Assembly: GCA_023105745.1 (NCBI GenBank)
Contig: JALGQZ010000002.1
Location: 76,363,285-76,427,284 of the forward strand
Direction of reading: 5' to 3'
Origin: Austropuccinia psidii
Taxonomy: Eukaryota > Basidiomycota > Pucciniomycetes > Pucciniales > Sphaerophragmiaceae
DNA: 64,000 nt
Shown here: one piece after another, positions 12,393 through 25,182 of the stretch
Position numbering within the stretch: position 1 is the first letter of the stretch
Layout of the letters: each line of letters starts with the position of its first letter
The notes under the pieces: model-generated
The model's input: the letters and a program-made list of their open reading frames with translations, nothing else
The model's database searches: none
Told to the model about the DNA's origin: nothing
Program-made: the position numbers and the translations under genes

Positions 12393-12922
12393 TGCATATC
12401 TGTATTCCTACAGTAATCACGCGATGACTTTATTTCTGGTTCATCACTCTATCATGCATATTTCAAAAGATATTAGCTAAAATCCCTGAATATATGTGTT
12501 GACCAAAAAAGTGCATATATTCAGCTTAACTCCTTAAGTATTGACTTTGAAGTTTAGCTTCTTAATTGTTTTATATGTAGAGGTTTATGGAGAATCCAAT
12601 GGTACCGTTTATTTTACATGTTGTTTCATTGGGCTTTAAAATAATTAAGGATTTGTGTTTTTTATAAGGTATTATTGCTTATAACTCATTAAATATTGAC
12701 TTTACAGATATGCCATAAAAATGGTATATGTGTAATTTACCATGGGTAATCCAATGTTATAATTTATTTCACATTTTTATTCATTGGCCTTTAAGTTAAA
12801 CCAAGTTTTATGCTATTTTATGGCATTTTTGTAGCTTTAAGGTAATTATTTTTAATTTATAATTATATTAAATATTTCTTGTGACCTTTTTTGGGTATGT
12901 GGTCATATCTCAAAGGTTCACA
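12393..12922 (-). mobile_element. family II LTR, right piece (minus strand) of remnant B'
   Basis: Continues the LTR interrupted at 2281 and ends in ...GGTTCACA, the reverse complement of the family II start TGTGAACC. It directly abuts the 3' untranslated tail and polypurine side of the minus-strand pol at 12923-15095. Confidence 0.88.
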
Positions 12923-13040
12923 TTCCCTACCACCCAAAAGGATTGTACCACAATCTGATATGTGTAATTAGGGTATCATCCACTGTCCTCCCTCTTCAAT
13001 AGACTTTGTTAGTCTTGAAGCTCAATAATACTTACCTTTT

Positions 13041-15095
13041 CTATTTTTCAGGTTTTCTTTCATGTCTGAACCTTCTTAGTAGTTTATCAGCATTTTTTAT
13101 ATCTTTCTCAAGTAGCCATTCATCTTCTTGAGTTGAATTTCTATACCTTACAAGGTATTCTCTTTCTTTTTTGTTTCTTGTCCTTCTTTCTTGATGGATT
13201 TTTACAATTTTCTTTTCTTGTCCTTCTTCCATGGGGGAAATTTCAAGTGGGGGTTTATGTGTGTAAGGTTTTATCAGACTTACAGGGAAAGTTGGGTGTT
13301 TGTTCATTAATTCACCTGTGAGTTCCAATTGCACAGCCTTGGGTCCATGGAGTGCTTTTATCATATATGGTCCTGCAAATGAATCTTTCAATTTTTTTGG
13401 ACCTTTTATGTTATTGAAATTAAGGGTTGATACTAGGACCAAGTCTCCTATTTTGAAGTCAGGTGGTTTATGACTTTTATCCCATCTTGCGTTTGCATAT
13501 TTGAAAGAATCTTGCATACATCTGTTTGCATGGTGTGTTGCTTTGTCAAGCATAATTTTAAAGCTGCTTGCTGTTGGATGTATATCCACTAAGTCCTTTT
13601 TGAGGGTATCATAAGGAAGTCTTGGATTCCAACCTTTTTCTAGCATTGTGGGTGTTTTTCCAGTAGAAGAATGGATTGATGTTTTATATGCCATTTGAAG
13701 AGCTGGTATTAGTGTATGCCAATCATGGGTAAAAACATCAGAATCTTTAAATGATAGTCCATAAGCACATAATCTTGTGATCATGTCCTCCAAGGTCCAT
13801 ATCATTCTTTCTGATAAACCATCAGTTTGAGGATGGTAAGCTGTTGAGAATAATAATTTTGTTCCAAACAAGTTATGGAGATTTGTCCATAATGCTGAAG
13901 TGAACTTTGGGTCTCTGTCACTTATAATATTCTGGAATAATCCTGTATGGCTAATAACTTTATTCCATATCATTATGGCTGTGTCCATAGCTGTGTCATC
14001 TTTATGACATGGTAAGAACATGGGAGTTTTACTGTACCTGTCAACCAACACTAGACATGCATTATAACTCCTGTCTCCTCCTGGAGGTAAGGCTGTTACC
14101 CAATCCATATGAACTATTTCCCATGGGGATTTTGGTTCTTGGATTTGGATCATCATTCCAAATTTCTTTCCTGTGGCTCTGTTAGCTTTTTGACATCTGT
14201 CACAGGTTTGGCAGTATTCTGAGACATCTTTCTTCCAATTTGGCCACCAAGAGCAGGTTTTCACTCTTTCTAGTGTTCTGTCTTCTGAAAGATGTCCAGC
14301 TGCAAAACTATCATGACACTCATGTAAAATAGTGTTTATCAGGGTTCTATCTGTTAAGGCCATAACACATGTGTGTTTTGTTCTATGGTAATGGATTCCA
14401 TCAAGGAGGTGGAATCTTCCTTCATGATATGCCTGTTTCCATGTTTCATCTAATTTTGATGAAAGTGATGGGTCTTTGCAGTCTTTAATTAGAAGTTGGC
14501 TTAAGATATGGCAATTCTTGTCTATCTTATAGCTTTCTTTAACCTGGTTAAAGAATTCTGTGCCAATGTCTGTAACACATATTCCTTCTATGTGGTGCTC
14601 TTCCTGTGGTACCCATGCTGGATTGTCAGGGGTATTTGCTAGAGCCCATCTGCTAAGACAATCTGCATTTTTATGAATATTGCCAGATTTATGAACAATA
14701 GTCATATTTCCTCCGTATTCTTGGATAGAAATTTGCCATCCAGCATATGTCTATTTGGAGTTTTCATATTTAATAGAGATTTTACAGCATTACAGTCTGT
14801 AATCACATCAAATACTGTTCCATCCAAGTAATAATATAATTTTTCTAAAGCCCACACTAAGCAGAGGCATTCCATTTGGATTTCTCCATATCTTGCTTCT
14901 GTTGGCTTTATTTGTCTTGAAATAAAACAAGTTGGTCCTTCTACTGGTTTATCATTGATAATTTGTGTCTGGTGTAGTGCAGCACCTAGTCCTTCTCCAC
15001 AGGCATCAATGTACAGTTTGAAGGGTAGTTTCCAATCTGGCATTAGAAGAAATGGGGAATTTGTTAAGGAATTTTTCAATTCTTCATATGCCTTG
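13041..15095 (-). pseudogene. pol 3' part of family II remnant B' (RNase H, integrase, chromodomain)
   Basis: Minus-strand remnant of a gypsy pol. RNase H residues ([13 protein letters not shown], 15026-14985) lead into integrase ([37 protein letters not shown], then [10 protein letters not shown]) and a chromodomain-like tail ending HERKPEK. A one-base deletion near 14740 (ccagcatatg, where other copies have ctcagcatatg) shifts the frame between the RNase H part and the rest. About 13 residues before the chromodomain are missing compared with B. Gag, protease and reverse transcriptase are absent: at 15095 the coding sequence runs straight into an LTR end. It is non-functional. Confidence 0.9.
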
Positions 15096-17042
15096 TGTAA
15101 GGTTTGACTATGAAACAATAAGTAAAAATTACTAATATTTTACTTATTGTACTATGAATTTCCTTATAAATGAAATAAATAACATAAAAATAATATAATA
15201 ATAAAGAATTATTATAATTATGGCATAAAAATAATTATATTATCAATTAAATATGATAATATAATATAATAAAATAATTAATATATTGCATGGCACTTTA
15301 TTATTGTTACAAACAGATAATAAAGGCATAAAAAATCGTTTTTTATTAAGAAAAACAATTAATAACAATAATATTACCAATATTAAAGTTATAAATTAAT
15401 ATAAATACTATTTATATTAATTAAAGAGTTATTAAAGTAATAATAAAGAGAAAATTATTATGATAAGAGAAAATGACCTACTTTTAATACTTAATATAAT
15501 AATTTTGAAATATTTTACGCCAAATAATGTAAATAAAACTTATCCAAATTGTATTTACAATAAAAAATAAAGAAAATTACAAATATTCTTGATTTTTACA
15601 TGGATATGAGATTTTACAGAAACTTTTAGCAAAAACAATTAAATAAATGATTTAATCACGTCAAAATTGATGCTTATAATAAGATGATCTTTGGTCTTTA
15701 ATAATATAAAATATTTATATATAAAGAATAAAGATATTACCTTTTAATTTAATTGTTTTAATGTTTTTGATGCATCTGAGGGGAAAACAGAGTAAAAACA
15801 GCTCTATTTATAGTAAATACCTTCCTCCTAGAGTACAACAGGCTTCTAGTAGACGTGTACTGATCATATACACTGGAATTGATCAATACCTTAAGGTTTG
15901 GTGATGATTACATCATGATCAAACCATATTACATCATTATTACGCCGTTATTTAGAGTTATCACCATAACTCTAAGTTTGATGACGTCAAAGGCTTGGCA
16001 GAACCCCAAAATTCGTGGATTTTATTAGTTTTAATCATAAACTAATAGTATTCACCAATTTTAGCACTCATATGACTGTTAAACTTAATTTAAGGTTACA
16101 GTGAGTGATCATAATTGATCAAATTAAGCTCAAACTTTGATCCTTAATAACGTTTAAGATTTACATGCTACAGCAATTCAGAGAGTTAATACTAATAGCT
16201 TGGAATTACCGTATCATGCTGCCAAGAGAATTTCATTACATCATCAAGACTCTATTTTTGATGATTTTTCTTGTAACTCATCTTTTCTGTTGAAATTTAA
16301 TATTTTAAACTTTAAACTATGATTTCAAGGGGTTATACCTTGAATATTATAATACAAAACACATCATGCTTCACAAATGAGCTAGTAGAATCCAACTGTC
16401 TAGTTTTATTTAATTTTGGACCACTTTCACAACAAAGTGGTCAACAGCTCTGTTGATTTTAATCAATAATTCCTTACAGGTTTCAACCTTTGTTTATAGC
16501 TTGTGAAATAAACTTAATTTCTGTATTCCTACAGTAATTACGTGATGACCTTATTTTTGGTTCATCACTCTATCATGCATATTTCAAGAGATATTAGCTA
16601 AAATCCTTGAATATATGCGTTGACCAAAAAAGTGCAGATATTCAGGTTAATTCCTTAAGTATTTATTTTGAAGCTTAGCTTCTTAATTGTTTTATATGTG
16701 GATGTTTATGGAGGATCCAATGGAACCATTTATTTCACATGTTGTTTTATTGGGTTTTGAAATAAATCAGGATTTGTGTTTTTTATAAGGTATTATTACT
16801 TATAACTTATTAAATATTGACTTTACAGATATGCCATAAAAATGGTATGTGTGTATTTTACCATGGGGAATCCAATGGTATAGCTTATTTCAGATGTTTA
16901 TTCATTGGTTTTTTAAGTTAAACCATGTTTTATGCCAATTTATGGTATTTTTGTAGTTTTAAGGTAATTATTTTTAATGTATAATTATATTAAATATTTC
17001 TTGTGACCTTTTTTGGGTATGTGGTCATATCTCAAAGGTTCA
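15096..17042 (-). repeat. family II LTR (3' LTR of element C)
   Basis: 1947 bp from TGTAAGG to GGTTCACA. On its right side it abuts the polypurine and 3' tail of C. On its left side it abuts the truncated pol of B' with no target duplication. It contains the hairpin TTAGAGTTAT / ATAACTCTAA at 15952-15975. Confidence 0.9.
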
Positions 17043-17144
17043 CATTCCCTACCACAATCTGATATGTGTAATTGGGGTATCATCCACTGTCCTACCTCTT
17101 CAATAGACTTTGTTAGTCTTGAAGCTCAATAATGCTTAACTTTT

Positions 17145-19029
17145 CTATTTTTCAGGCTTTCTTTCATGTCTGAACCTTCTTAGTAGTTTATCCGCATTTG
17201 TTATATCTTTCTCAAGTTGCCATTCATCTTCTTGAGTTGAATTTCTATACCTTACAAGGTATTCTCTTTCTTTTTTGTTTCTTGTCTTTCTTTGTTTAAG
17301 GACTTTTACTATTTTCTTTTCCTCCCCTTCTTCCAAGGGGGGAATTTCAAGTGGGGGTTTATTTCTTAGTGGAAATAAATCCTTGTCACTTGAGCTGTAA
17401 GGTTTTATCATACTTACAGGGAAAGTTGGGTGTTTGTTCATTAGTGCACCTGTGAGTTTCAATTGCACAGCATTGGGTCCATGAAGTGCTTTTATCATAA
17501 ATGGTCCTGCAAAGAAATCTTTTGATTTCTTTGAGCCTTTTATGTTATTTAAATTAAGGGTTGATACTAGGACCAAGTCTCCTATTTCGAAGTCAGGTGG
17601 TTTATGACTTTTATCCCATCTTTTTTTTGCATATTTGAAAGAGTCTTGCATACATCTGTTTGCATGGTGTCTTGCCTTGTCAAGCATTATCTTAAAACTG
17701 CTTTCTGTTGGATGTATATCCACTAAGTCCTTTTTGAGGTTATCATAAGCAAGTCTTGGATTCCAACCTTTTTCTAGCATTGCTGGTGTTTTGCCAGTAG
17801 AAGAATGGATTGATGTTTTATATGCCAGTTCAAGAGCTGGTATTAGTGTACACCAATCATGGGTAAAAACATCAGAATCTTTAAATGATAGTCCATAAGT
17901 ACAGAATCTTCTGATCATGTCCTCTAAGGTCTGTATCATTCTTTCTGCTGAACCATCAGTTTGAGGATGGTAAGCTGTTGAGAATGATAACTTTGTCCCA
18001 AACAAGTTATGGAGATTTGTCCATAATGATGAATTGAACTTTGGGTCTCTGTCACTTATAATATTTTGGAATAAGCCTGTATGGCTAATAACCTTATTCC
18101 ATATAATTATGGCTGTGTCCATAGCTGTGTCATCTTTATGACATGGTAGGAACATGGGAGTTTTTCTATACCTGTCAACCAATACTAGGCATGCATTATA
18201 GCTTCTGTCTCCTCCTGGAGGTAATGCTGTTACCCAATCCATATGAACTATTTCCCAAGGGGATTTTGGTTCTTGGATTTGGATCATCATTCCAAATTTC
18301 TTTCCTGTGGCTCTGTTAGCTTTTTGACATCTGTCACAGGTTTGGCAGTATTCTGAGACATCTTTCTTCCAATTTGGCCACCAAGAGCAGGTTTTCACTC
18401 TTTCTAGTGTTCTGTCTTCTGAAAGATGTCCAGCTGCAACACTATCATGAAACTCATGTAAAATAGTGTTTATCAGGGTTCTATCTGTTAAGGCCATAAC
18501 ACATGTGTGTTTTTTTCTATGGTAATGGATTCCATCAAGGAGGTGGAATCTTCCTTCATCATATGCCTGTTTCCATGTTTCATCTAATTTTGATGAAAGT
18601 GATGGATCTTTGCAGTCTTTCATTAGAAGTTGGCTTAAGATTTGGCAATTCTTGTCTATCTTATAGCTTTCTTAAACTTGTTTAAAGAATTCTGTGCCAA
18701 TGTCTGTAACACATATTCCTTCTATGTGGTGCTCTTCCTGTGGTACCCATGCTGGATTGTCAGGGATATTTCATAGAGCCCATCCGCTAAGACCATCTGC
18801 ATTTTTATGAATATTGCCAGATTTATGAACAATAGTCATATTTCCTCTGTAATCTTGCATAGAAATTTGCCATCTCAGCATATGTCTGTTTGGAGTTCTC
18901 ATATTTGATAGAGATTTTACAGCATTACAGTCTGTAATCACATCAAATACTGTTCCATCCAAGTAATAATGTAATTTTTCTAAAGCACACACTAAGTAGA
19001 GGAATTCCATTTGGCTTGCTCCATATCTT
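17145..19029 (-). pseudogene. element C pol, RNase H to chromodomain part
   Basis: Integrase and chromodomain are open from 18623 to 17145: [48 protein letters not shown], tail HERKPEK. Upstream, a TAA near 18675 (in QV-stop-ES, where B has QVKES) and other changes break it. The frame at 19010-18771 is the RNase H C-terminus ([16 protein letters not shown]). At 19029 the coding sequence is cut by the CACCA transposon and resumes at 43420. Confidence 0.92.
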
Positions 19030-19072
19030 CACCAGGGCGAATCTTGTGTCAATTGTTGGCGATTGACTTCAC
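19030..19072 (+). repeat. left terminal inverted repeat of the CACCA transposon
   Basis: 43 bp, reading CACCAGGGCGAATCTTGTGT then CAATTGTTGGCGATTGACTT and CAC. The right end repeats this on the other strand with two C/T differences. Confidence 0.93.
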
Positions 19073-19127
19073 GTCAAGCAAATGTCAAGCAGGTAAAAAT
19101 CGAGCTCACGTCAAGCGAACGTTGAGC
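19070..19127 (+). repeat. subterminal repeats CACGTCAAGC
   Basis: CACGTCAAGC at 19070-19079 and 19107-19116, with variants ATGTCAAGC (19082-19090) and ACGTTGAGC (19119-19127). The right end carries TGACGTGACGTGAC (43291-43304), the same CACGTCA core in inverted orientation. CACTA elements typically carry such transposase-binding subterminal motifs; that role is inferred here. Confidence 0.6.
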
Positions 19128-19754
19128 ACATGTCCTACTCTTGTCTTAAACCAAATCCTGTGACATCCACCAATATTGGTTCTCCTGTGCCTTCAACTCA
19201 GATTCCTCACCACCTGATCATCCAGCAACCATCTGATGGCTGGTAAAAATTACACAAGACCCGCCTGTTTGCACAAACACACATCAAAGCGGTCCTTCAG
19301 CCAGTCTTGATGTAGGCGGGGGATTTGACTTCACCAGGTCATCCATGAAAGGACTCCGCCTGAGCGGGATTGTCATTTTGCAGATGACACTGGTAGAGTC
19401 CGCCGCACAACACCGCGGGTGAGGGTGTGCATTGGTGTGCATTGGCATGTGTGGGTGCGCTTGCATGTGCATTGGTGGGTGCGGGTGCGGGTGCGCAAGG
19501 GCCGATTCCCCTTCCAACATGATGATGGCGCAGTTAGAAATTTTGGATGCTGTGAAAGGTGAGTGTGTGGGTCATTTGATCATTGAACTTGGCTTATTCA
19601 CACTGTACCCAATGTCAAAACAGTAAGTTCTTTGTGGCAATGTGAAATAATGGGCTTTGCTTGTCACAATTGCATGTCTCTGTCACTAAATTTTGAGGCA
19701 GTTATTTCACTGGCAAAATTGCTAATGAATCTGAGTGATTTGAATTTTTGTAGA
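19128..19754. other. left subterminal region without a convincing gene
   Basis: GC-richer than its surroundings. It contains a GT-rich simple repeat at about 19420-19500 (gtgcattggtgtgcattgg, gggtgcgggtgcgggtgcgc). A minus-strand His/Pro-rich reading frame across this repeat is a repeat artefact. Confidence 0.5.
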
Positions 19755-22700
19755 CTAAATATCATGAAATAACGGCTTTATCATTACAAGCAGTCCACAT
19801 GACATAACTTTGTTATCATACAATCCACAGTGACCTTCTATTTCTTCTTCAGATATAATCAAGTGCCGATCATCAAAACAAACAGGTTTATAAATATTGA
19901 GATGTGGCCAATCTAGCAAGAAGTTAATATAAATCTTCAAAGTCTTCAAGATCAGAAAGTTATTGTTGAGCATGCAAGATGGCTCAGAGACTTTAAAAAT
20001 GCTGTTGATAATACCAAATTGTTGTGATTTGCCCCTCAGAAAACATATCACACTGTTGCTGAAACTTTGGGATTCAGTTGAAAATATATTGTCCCCAATA
20101 TGAATGTTTGAAACTGGAAAATACCAAGGTGAGACAATCCTTGAAGTGGGAGGACTTGTGGATTGCACGGTAGTGTCTAAGCTGCTCCAATCAACTATTT
20201 CCTTTGTTGCATGAAAATTCTGTAAGTACTCAACCAGGCAATCATAATTTTCTTGGTCATGGCGGGATGGTTTGTTATATTTATGGTGATTGAACAGGGC
20301 AGGTGGCTGTGATTCAAAAAGCTGTTTTATTTCACATGGCACGGATGGGGATTTCAGGAGAACAGAAAGGTTGGAACATCGACAGATATGTTGAAGTAAG
20401 GTTTTATCTATATCATCTATTCAGAGTTGCAAGAAGTTAGTCTTATTCAGTTCAGGTGTTTAATCAATGTGAACATATTGATCTTATTAATTGACATACA
20501 TATTTTGTTATTTGTTGGCATTTTTTCAAATGCTCCAATCAAGCACTCATAACCCCATGTGGCTGAGGCTTGTGCTGGGCCCCAACGTTGGAAGAGTTCG
20601 GGAATATGATCAGCAAAATGATTATTTGGTTTAATTTTCTGTTTTGGGAACAGGAGTTGATTGGAAAGGCGGATTTTTTTCCAATGTTCAGCAAATGCAG
20701 TCGCATCATCTATTGAAACAGTCCAGCTTGTGGCAATGTTGATAGCACTAATCAAATGGAATGTATTCTTTGTTAGTTAATTTGCAAGTTCTTTTGACTG
20801 ACCCATTTTTCTTTGAATGTTGGTGGATTGGTGTACATCTAATGAAATCTGTTTACTGAGCATTAAAAATGGAATATAGACCTTATATAAGAGAGCCGAT
20901 TCAGCCGCTTTTAAGCTACCATGAGAGGGGGAACCCATGTTGCGAGGTACTCTTGTCCATGATGAGGGAATTATTGTCTCAGATATTATTTGTCAGAGAT
21001 GCTCCAGAGCCTCACCCTTGATCTGGTGATCACTCAGTGCAGTGATATCCAATTCAGAGGGGATTTCAGAAGTGGGGATGTAATCCGCATCAAATGAAGG
21101 AATCTCCGCAGAACCACTAGATTGATGTTCCGTGTGAGGGGTGGGCATTGGGAAGTAGTTTTTTTGGGTGGAAGTAGTGGGGAGTGGCTCATTTATTATT
21201 TTTGCTGCGTCTCTTATCAGGGAGCGGGCCTCTCTCAATGTGATTTTATCAAGAGAGCTGTTGGAGGTCATGGAATCTGAGTCTGAACTGTTGGGGTCAT
21301 TGGATTTCCTGTGGGACCTGAGGTAAATTTTTGATTTGGACTCTGGAATGCACAATTTGAAAGTTGCATGATCCTTCAAAATTCCCAGTATTAAATTATG
21401 CATTATGTCAAGATTAACCATTCTGGTTGCATCCCAATACGGAAGGTCTTCTAAAATTGAATATCACACTCCATACTCAGAGAAAATTGCTTGTCTTTGT
21501 GGTGGGGTTTCCCGAAGCCATTTGGGAATGGTTGATTTATGATTTTGATATGAGCGTGTGTAGTGAAATCAAGGACCAATTTCTTCAATTTGAGCTTTGT
21601 GAATGGTGCAAAAATTACAAAAGTGGTTGCCTGAATGGGAAATAAATCCAGTAAGCTTGCGCATGGCAACCACATCCACAATGGCTGTGAGAATGGCAAC
21701 ACAGATAAAGGATCCTGAAGGGCCTGTTGAGGTGGGTGAAAAATGGTAACCTTGCCATAGCTCTTTGAGCTCGTTGATGAGTGGCATTAATAAATAATTC
21801 AATTGAAGGGAAGTTGGCTCCTTCAGACCAGGGATGATTTGTGCAACATAGACATTCTCTGGCTTCAATCTTTCACTTGGGGGGAGATTAAGACAAATAA
21901 GCATGATAGGTCCAAAGCTGGCCAACGGGGTGGACTTTCCATGTGCACTAAACCAGTCCACATAAATGGAGAAGGCCAATGCACCAGGAATGGACATGAA
22001 TGGGGGGTCATGGATATTTCTAGTGCCAGTGAAGCGTCTCCAGACCAATCCATCCCAGACGTCACATTTTGGGGAACCTTCGGGAGTTTGGGATTGTTGA
22101 TGTTGATGCAGAATTTCCATAATTCCAGCCCGCTGGAGAAATCTGGCAAGCCAATTTTTGAATGGTTGATAAATGAAATGTTTTGTTGGGATAAATTTTT
22201 GCTTCATGTTGGTTGTGTTTTGGGTGCGGGGTTCAAATGAATAGATGAATTTGCCTCGTGAATGTGTGCAAGAGGGATCATGATCATTTGGGTCATTATG
22301 GCGTTGACAGTGGGGTTGGTCAGTTGTGACTGATTCAGTAAGGACATTAAGAGAGAAACATTGAGGACAACATATATAGTTTGGAATCACTGGTTCCAAC
22401 TGGAGATGTTCAAATATGGTACTCAGATCTTGAGGTATATGGAATGCAGGAGTGGGGGGACCACCGGAGCTTGAGATGCTGGACTTGATCAGCAGGTTTA
22501 GGGCGGGGTTGAGAATGTGTGAAGCACTGCGGGGTATATTATACCTTAATTATAGAATGGCAGATATTATCATCCCAAGTTCTTGTGGGGGAAGGGTTTG
22601 ACTGCTGTTGAATTAAGACCCGGTGCTGTGGAGAAGGCGCTTTGGGTCAATGGTGAATATTCAGCTGGGAATATTTGATCCAATAGAAGTTGTGGGCACT

Positions 22701-22947
22701 CAGATCCTGATGAAGAAGTAGGGATGTTTGGAAGAGATTTGGGTGCAATGGTTGATTTGAGCTTTTTAATGTGCTGTTTATATTGGAAAGGTGTGAAGGC
22801 AACTCCATGCCTATCAACCTCAGGGGAAGAGTGTGTTTGAGTTGAGCAGTGTTGACACATGCATATATGCATTGAGGAATAGCGGCGGGTTGTCATTGTT
22901 GCAGAAATTGGGAGTACGGTTGGTTTGTGTATAAGTGGGGGGACCAC
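19755..22947 (-). pseudogene. Tnp2/Plavaka-like (CMC superfamily) transposase, broken
   Basis: Transposase of the surrounding element. From the N-terminus: a Cys-rich start CMCQHCSTQTHSS (about 22870), then NYICCPQCFSLNVL, the segment KHFIYQPFKNWLARFL, the Tnp2 core WDGLVWRRFTG, VDWFSAHGKS, YVAQIIPGLKEPTSLQLNYL, RKLTGFISHSGNHFCNFCTI, then LDIMHNLILGILKDHA (21418-21370), SHGSLKAAE, KPNNHFADHIPELFQRWGP and GYECLIGAFEKM. The final part at 20342-19755 resembles the C-terminal region of such proteins. These motifs match the Transposase_21 pattern as I recall it. In the same frame two TGA codons break it (after CTIHKAQIEEIGP and in GV-stop-YSILED); both fit C-to-T type changes from Trp and Arg codons. 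A TAA lies between SKELAN and LTKN (about 20778). Introns are likely but exact borders are uncertain. Confidence 0.82.
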
Positions 22948-23436
22948 CAGAGCTTGAGATGCTGGACTTGATCAGCAGGTTTAGGGCGGGGTTGAGAATG
23001 TGTGAAGCCCTGCGGGGTATATTATACCTTAATGATATAATGGCAGATATTGTCATTCCAAGGTCTTGTGGGGGAAGGGTTTGACTGCTGCTGTATGGTT
23101 TCTGTGCAGTTGAATTGAGACCCGGTGCTGTGGAGAAGGTGCTTTGGGTCAATGGTGAATATTCAGCTGGGAATATTTGATCCAATAGAAGTTGTGGGCA
23201 CTCAGATCCTGATGCAGAAGTAGGGATGTTTGGAAGAGATTTGGGTGCAATGGTTGATTTGAGCTTTTTTAATGTGCTGTTTATATTGGAAAGGTGTGAA
23301 GGCAACTCCATGCCTATCACCCTCAGGGGAAGAGTGTGTTTGAGTTGAGCAGTGTTGACACATGCATATACACATTGAGGAATAGCGGCGGGTTGTAATT
23401 GTTGTAGAAGTTGGGAGTACGGTTGGTTTGTGTATA
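22451..23436. repeat. tandem duplication of the transposase 5' region (483 bp and ~503 bp)
   Basis: agtggggggaccacc recurs at 22451 and 22934, and the similarity runs to ggtttgtgtata at 22933 and 23436. Copy 2 has about 20 extra bases near 23090 (ggtttctgtgcagttgaatt) and one extra T in a T-run near 23265 that shifts its frame. Copy 1 keeps the reading frame that feeds into the transposase core (SSGGPPTPAFHIPQDL). The duplication probably disrupts the natural start of the gene. Confidence 0.88.
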
Positions 23437-23903
23437 AATATCTATGGCTGATGTGAAAGTGTTTAGGAGTGTTATTAATTGGAAAAAAAATTGAGTGATT
23501 ATTTATGAAGGGGGAGATGATTTGGCCCATCTGAGAATTTTATCCCATTTGTAATGGTGCGTGAGCTGCAGCTGATAGAGTGTAACATGTCTCATCTGGA
23601 TGGCGGAATTGGTTAGGAGTTTAATTGGGTAAAATGCCATTCTGCTCAATGCTCATACATATTCTATTTTATTTACACATGGCAATACTGCGGTTTTGAC
23701 CCTTGGGGGCGTTCCAATAGGGATGTGTCAGCATTGATTTGAAGGGTTTGACATTCAAACCATGTGCACTGGCACACCATCGTACATGGCTTAAACCTTA
23801 TTACAGACATAACGATATAACTCTATTACATAAGGGGTTGGAGTGCAGCTAAAGTCTTGGTATTTGGTTTGAGTGCAGCACGACATGCCCTTCACTTTCT
23901 TTT
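23437..23903. other. region upstream of the transposase
   Basis: No credible gene. It holds the palindrome at 23760-23789 and presumably the transposase promoter. It ends at the insertion point of element B (ctttt before its TGTGAG). Confidence 0.45.
23760..23789. repeat. dispersed palindrome, copy 1
   Basis: CCATGTGCACTGGCACACCA then TCGTACATGG. It is an imperfect palindrome (CCATGT...ACATGG outer arms) related to the copies at 37505, 39486 and 42364. On the minus strand it reads TGTACGATGGTGTGCC. Confidence 0.55.
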
Positions 23904-25010
23904 TGTGAGCCTTTGAGATATGACCACATACCCAATAAGGTCACAAAAAAGACTCTGAATAAATATAACTTTAATATAATTATATTAAAATTACTTAGAA
24001 TAAATATACATTAAGAATAATTACTTAAATATACAAAAAATACCATAAATTGGTATAAAAATTGGTTTAACTTAAAGACCAATGAATCAACATGTAAATT
24101 AAATTATACCATTGGATTCCCCATGGAAAAATACACATATACCACTTTTATGGCATATCTGTAAAGCCAATATTTAAGGAATTATAAGGTATAATACCTT
24201 ATAAAAACCATAAAACCTTATTTATCTCAGAAATTAATGAAACAACATGTGAAATAAATTGTATCAGTGGATTCCCCACAAAAATCCACATATAAAACAA
24301 TTAATAAGCTAATTCCCAAAATCAATACTTAAGGAATTATCCTGAATATATGCACTTTTTTGGTCAACGCATATATTCAGTGATCATAGCTAATATCTTC
24401 TAAACTATACATGGTAGAATGATGAACCAAAAATAAAGTTACCACGTAATTACTGTAAGAACACAGATATGAACTTTATTTTGCAAATTATAAACAAGGT
24501 TAAGACTTATGAGGAAATATTGATAAAAATCAACAGAGCTGTTGACCACTTTGTTGTGAAAGTAGTCCAAACTTAAAAAAAAGTATACAGTTGGATTCTA
24601 CTAGTTTATTCGAGAAGAATGACGTAATTTTTATTGTTAAATTCAGGGTATAACCCCCTGAAATCAAGGTTTGAAGTTTAAAATATTGAATTTCGACAGA
24701 AAAGATGAGTTACAAGAAAAATCATCAAAATTAGAGTTTTGATGATTTAATGAAAAGCTCTTGGAAGCATAATAAGGTTATGTCAGGCTATCAGAATTCA
24801 CTCTCTGGATTGCTGTAGCGTGAAAACCTTAAAGGTTATTGAGGATCAAAGTTTGAGCTTAAATTGAGCTGTTATGATCACATACTGTAACCTTAAATTA
24901 AGTTTAACAGTCTTAATAGTGATAAAATTGGTGAATACTATTAGTTTATGATTAAAACTAATAAAATCCACGAAATTTGGGGTTCTGCCAAGCCTCTGAT
25001 GTCATCACAC

Positions 25011-25034
25011 TTAGAGTTATAGTGATAACTCTAA
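25011..25034 (+). promoter_or_regulatory. LTR hairpin TTAGAGTTAT-agtg-ATAACTCTAA
   Basis: A perfect 10-bp inverted repeat about 140 bp before the TATA box. It is also present in the 3' LTR (33684-33707) and, with loop cacc, in the C LTR at 15952-15975. The stem is conserved while the loop changes. It could be a protein-binding palindrome; the function is unknown. Confidence 0.5.
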
Positions 25035-25173
25035 ATAATGGTGTAATAATGATGTAATATGGTTTGATCATGATGTAATCACCCTCAAACCTTAAAATAT
25101 TGATTAATTCCAGTGGATATGATCAGTACACGTCTACTAGAAGCCTGTTGGACTCTAGGAGGGAGGTATTTAC

Positions 25174-25182
25174 TATAAATAG
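25174..25182 (+). promoter_or_regulatory. TATA box of element B 5' LTR
   Basis: TATAAATAG followed by agctctttttactctg. The 3' LTR copy has TATAAAAAG (33847-33855). RNA start is expected near 25205. Confidence 0.6.

Noticed and set aside
19284..19520. His/Pro-rich minus-strand protein
   Set aside because: The His-Pro run is the translation of a GT-rich simple repeat near the transposon end.
21803..22240. 145-residue plus-strand ORF in the transposase region
   Set aside because: It lies antisense to the well-supported transposase core and has no recognisable motif.
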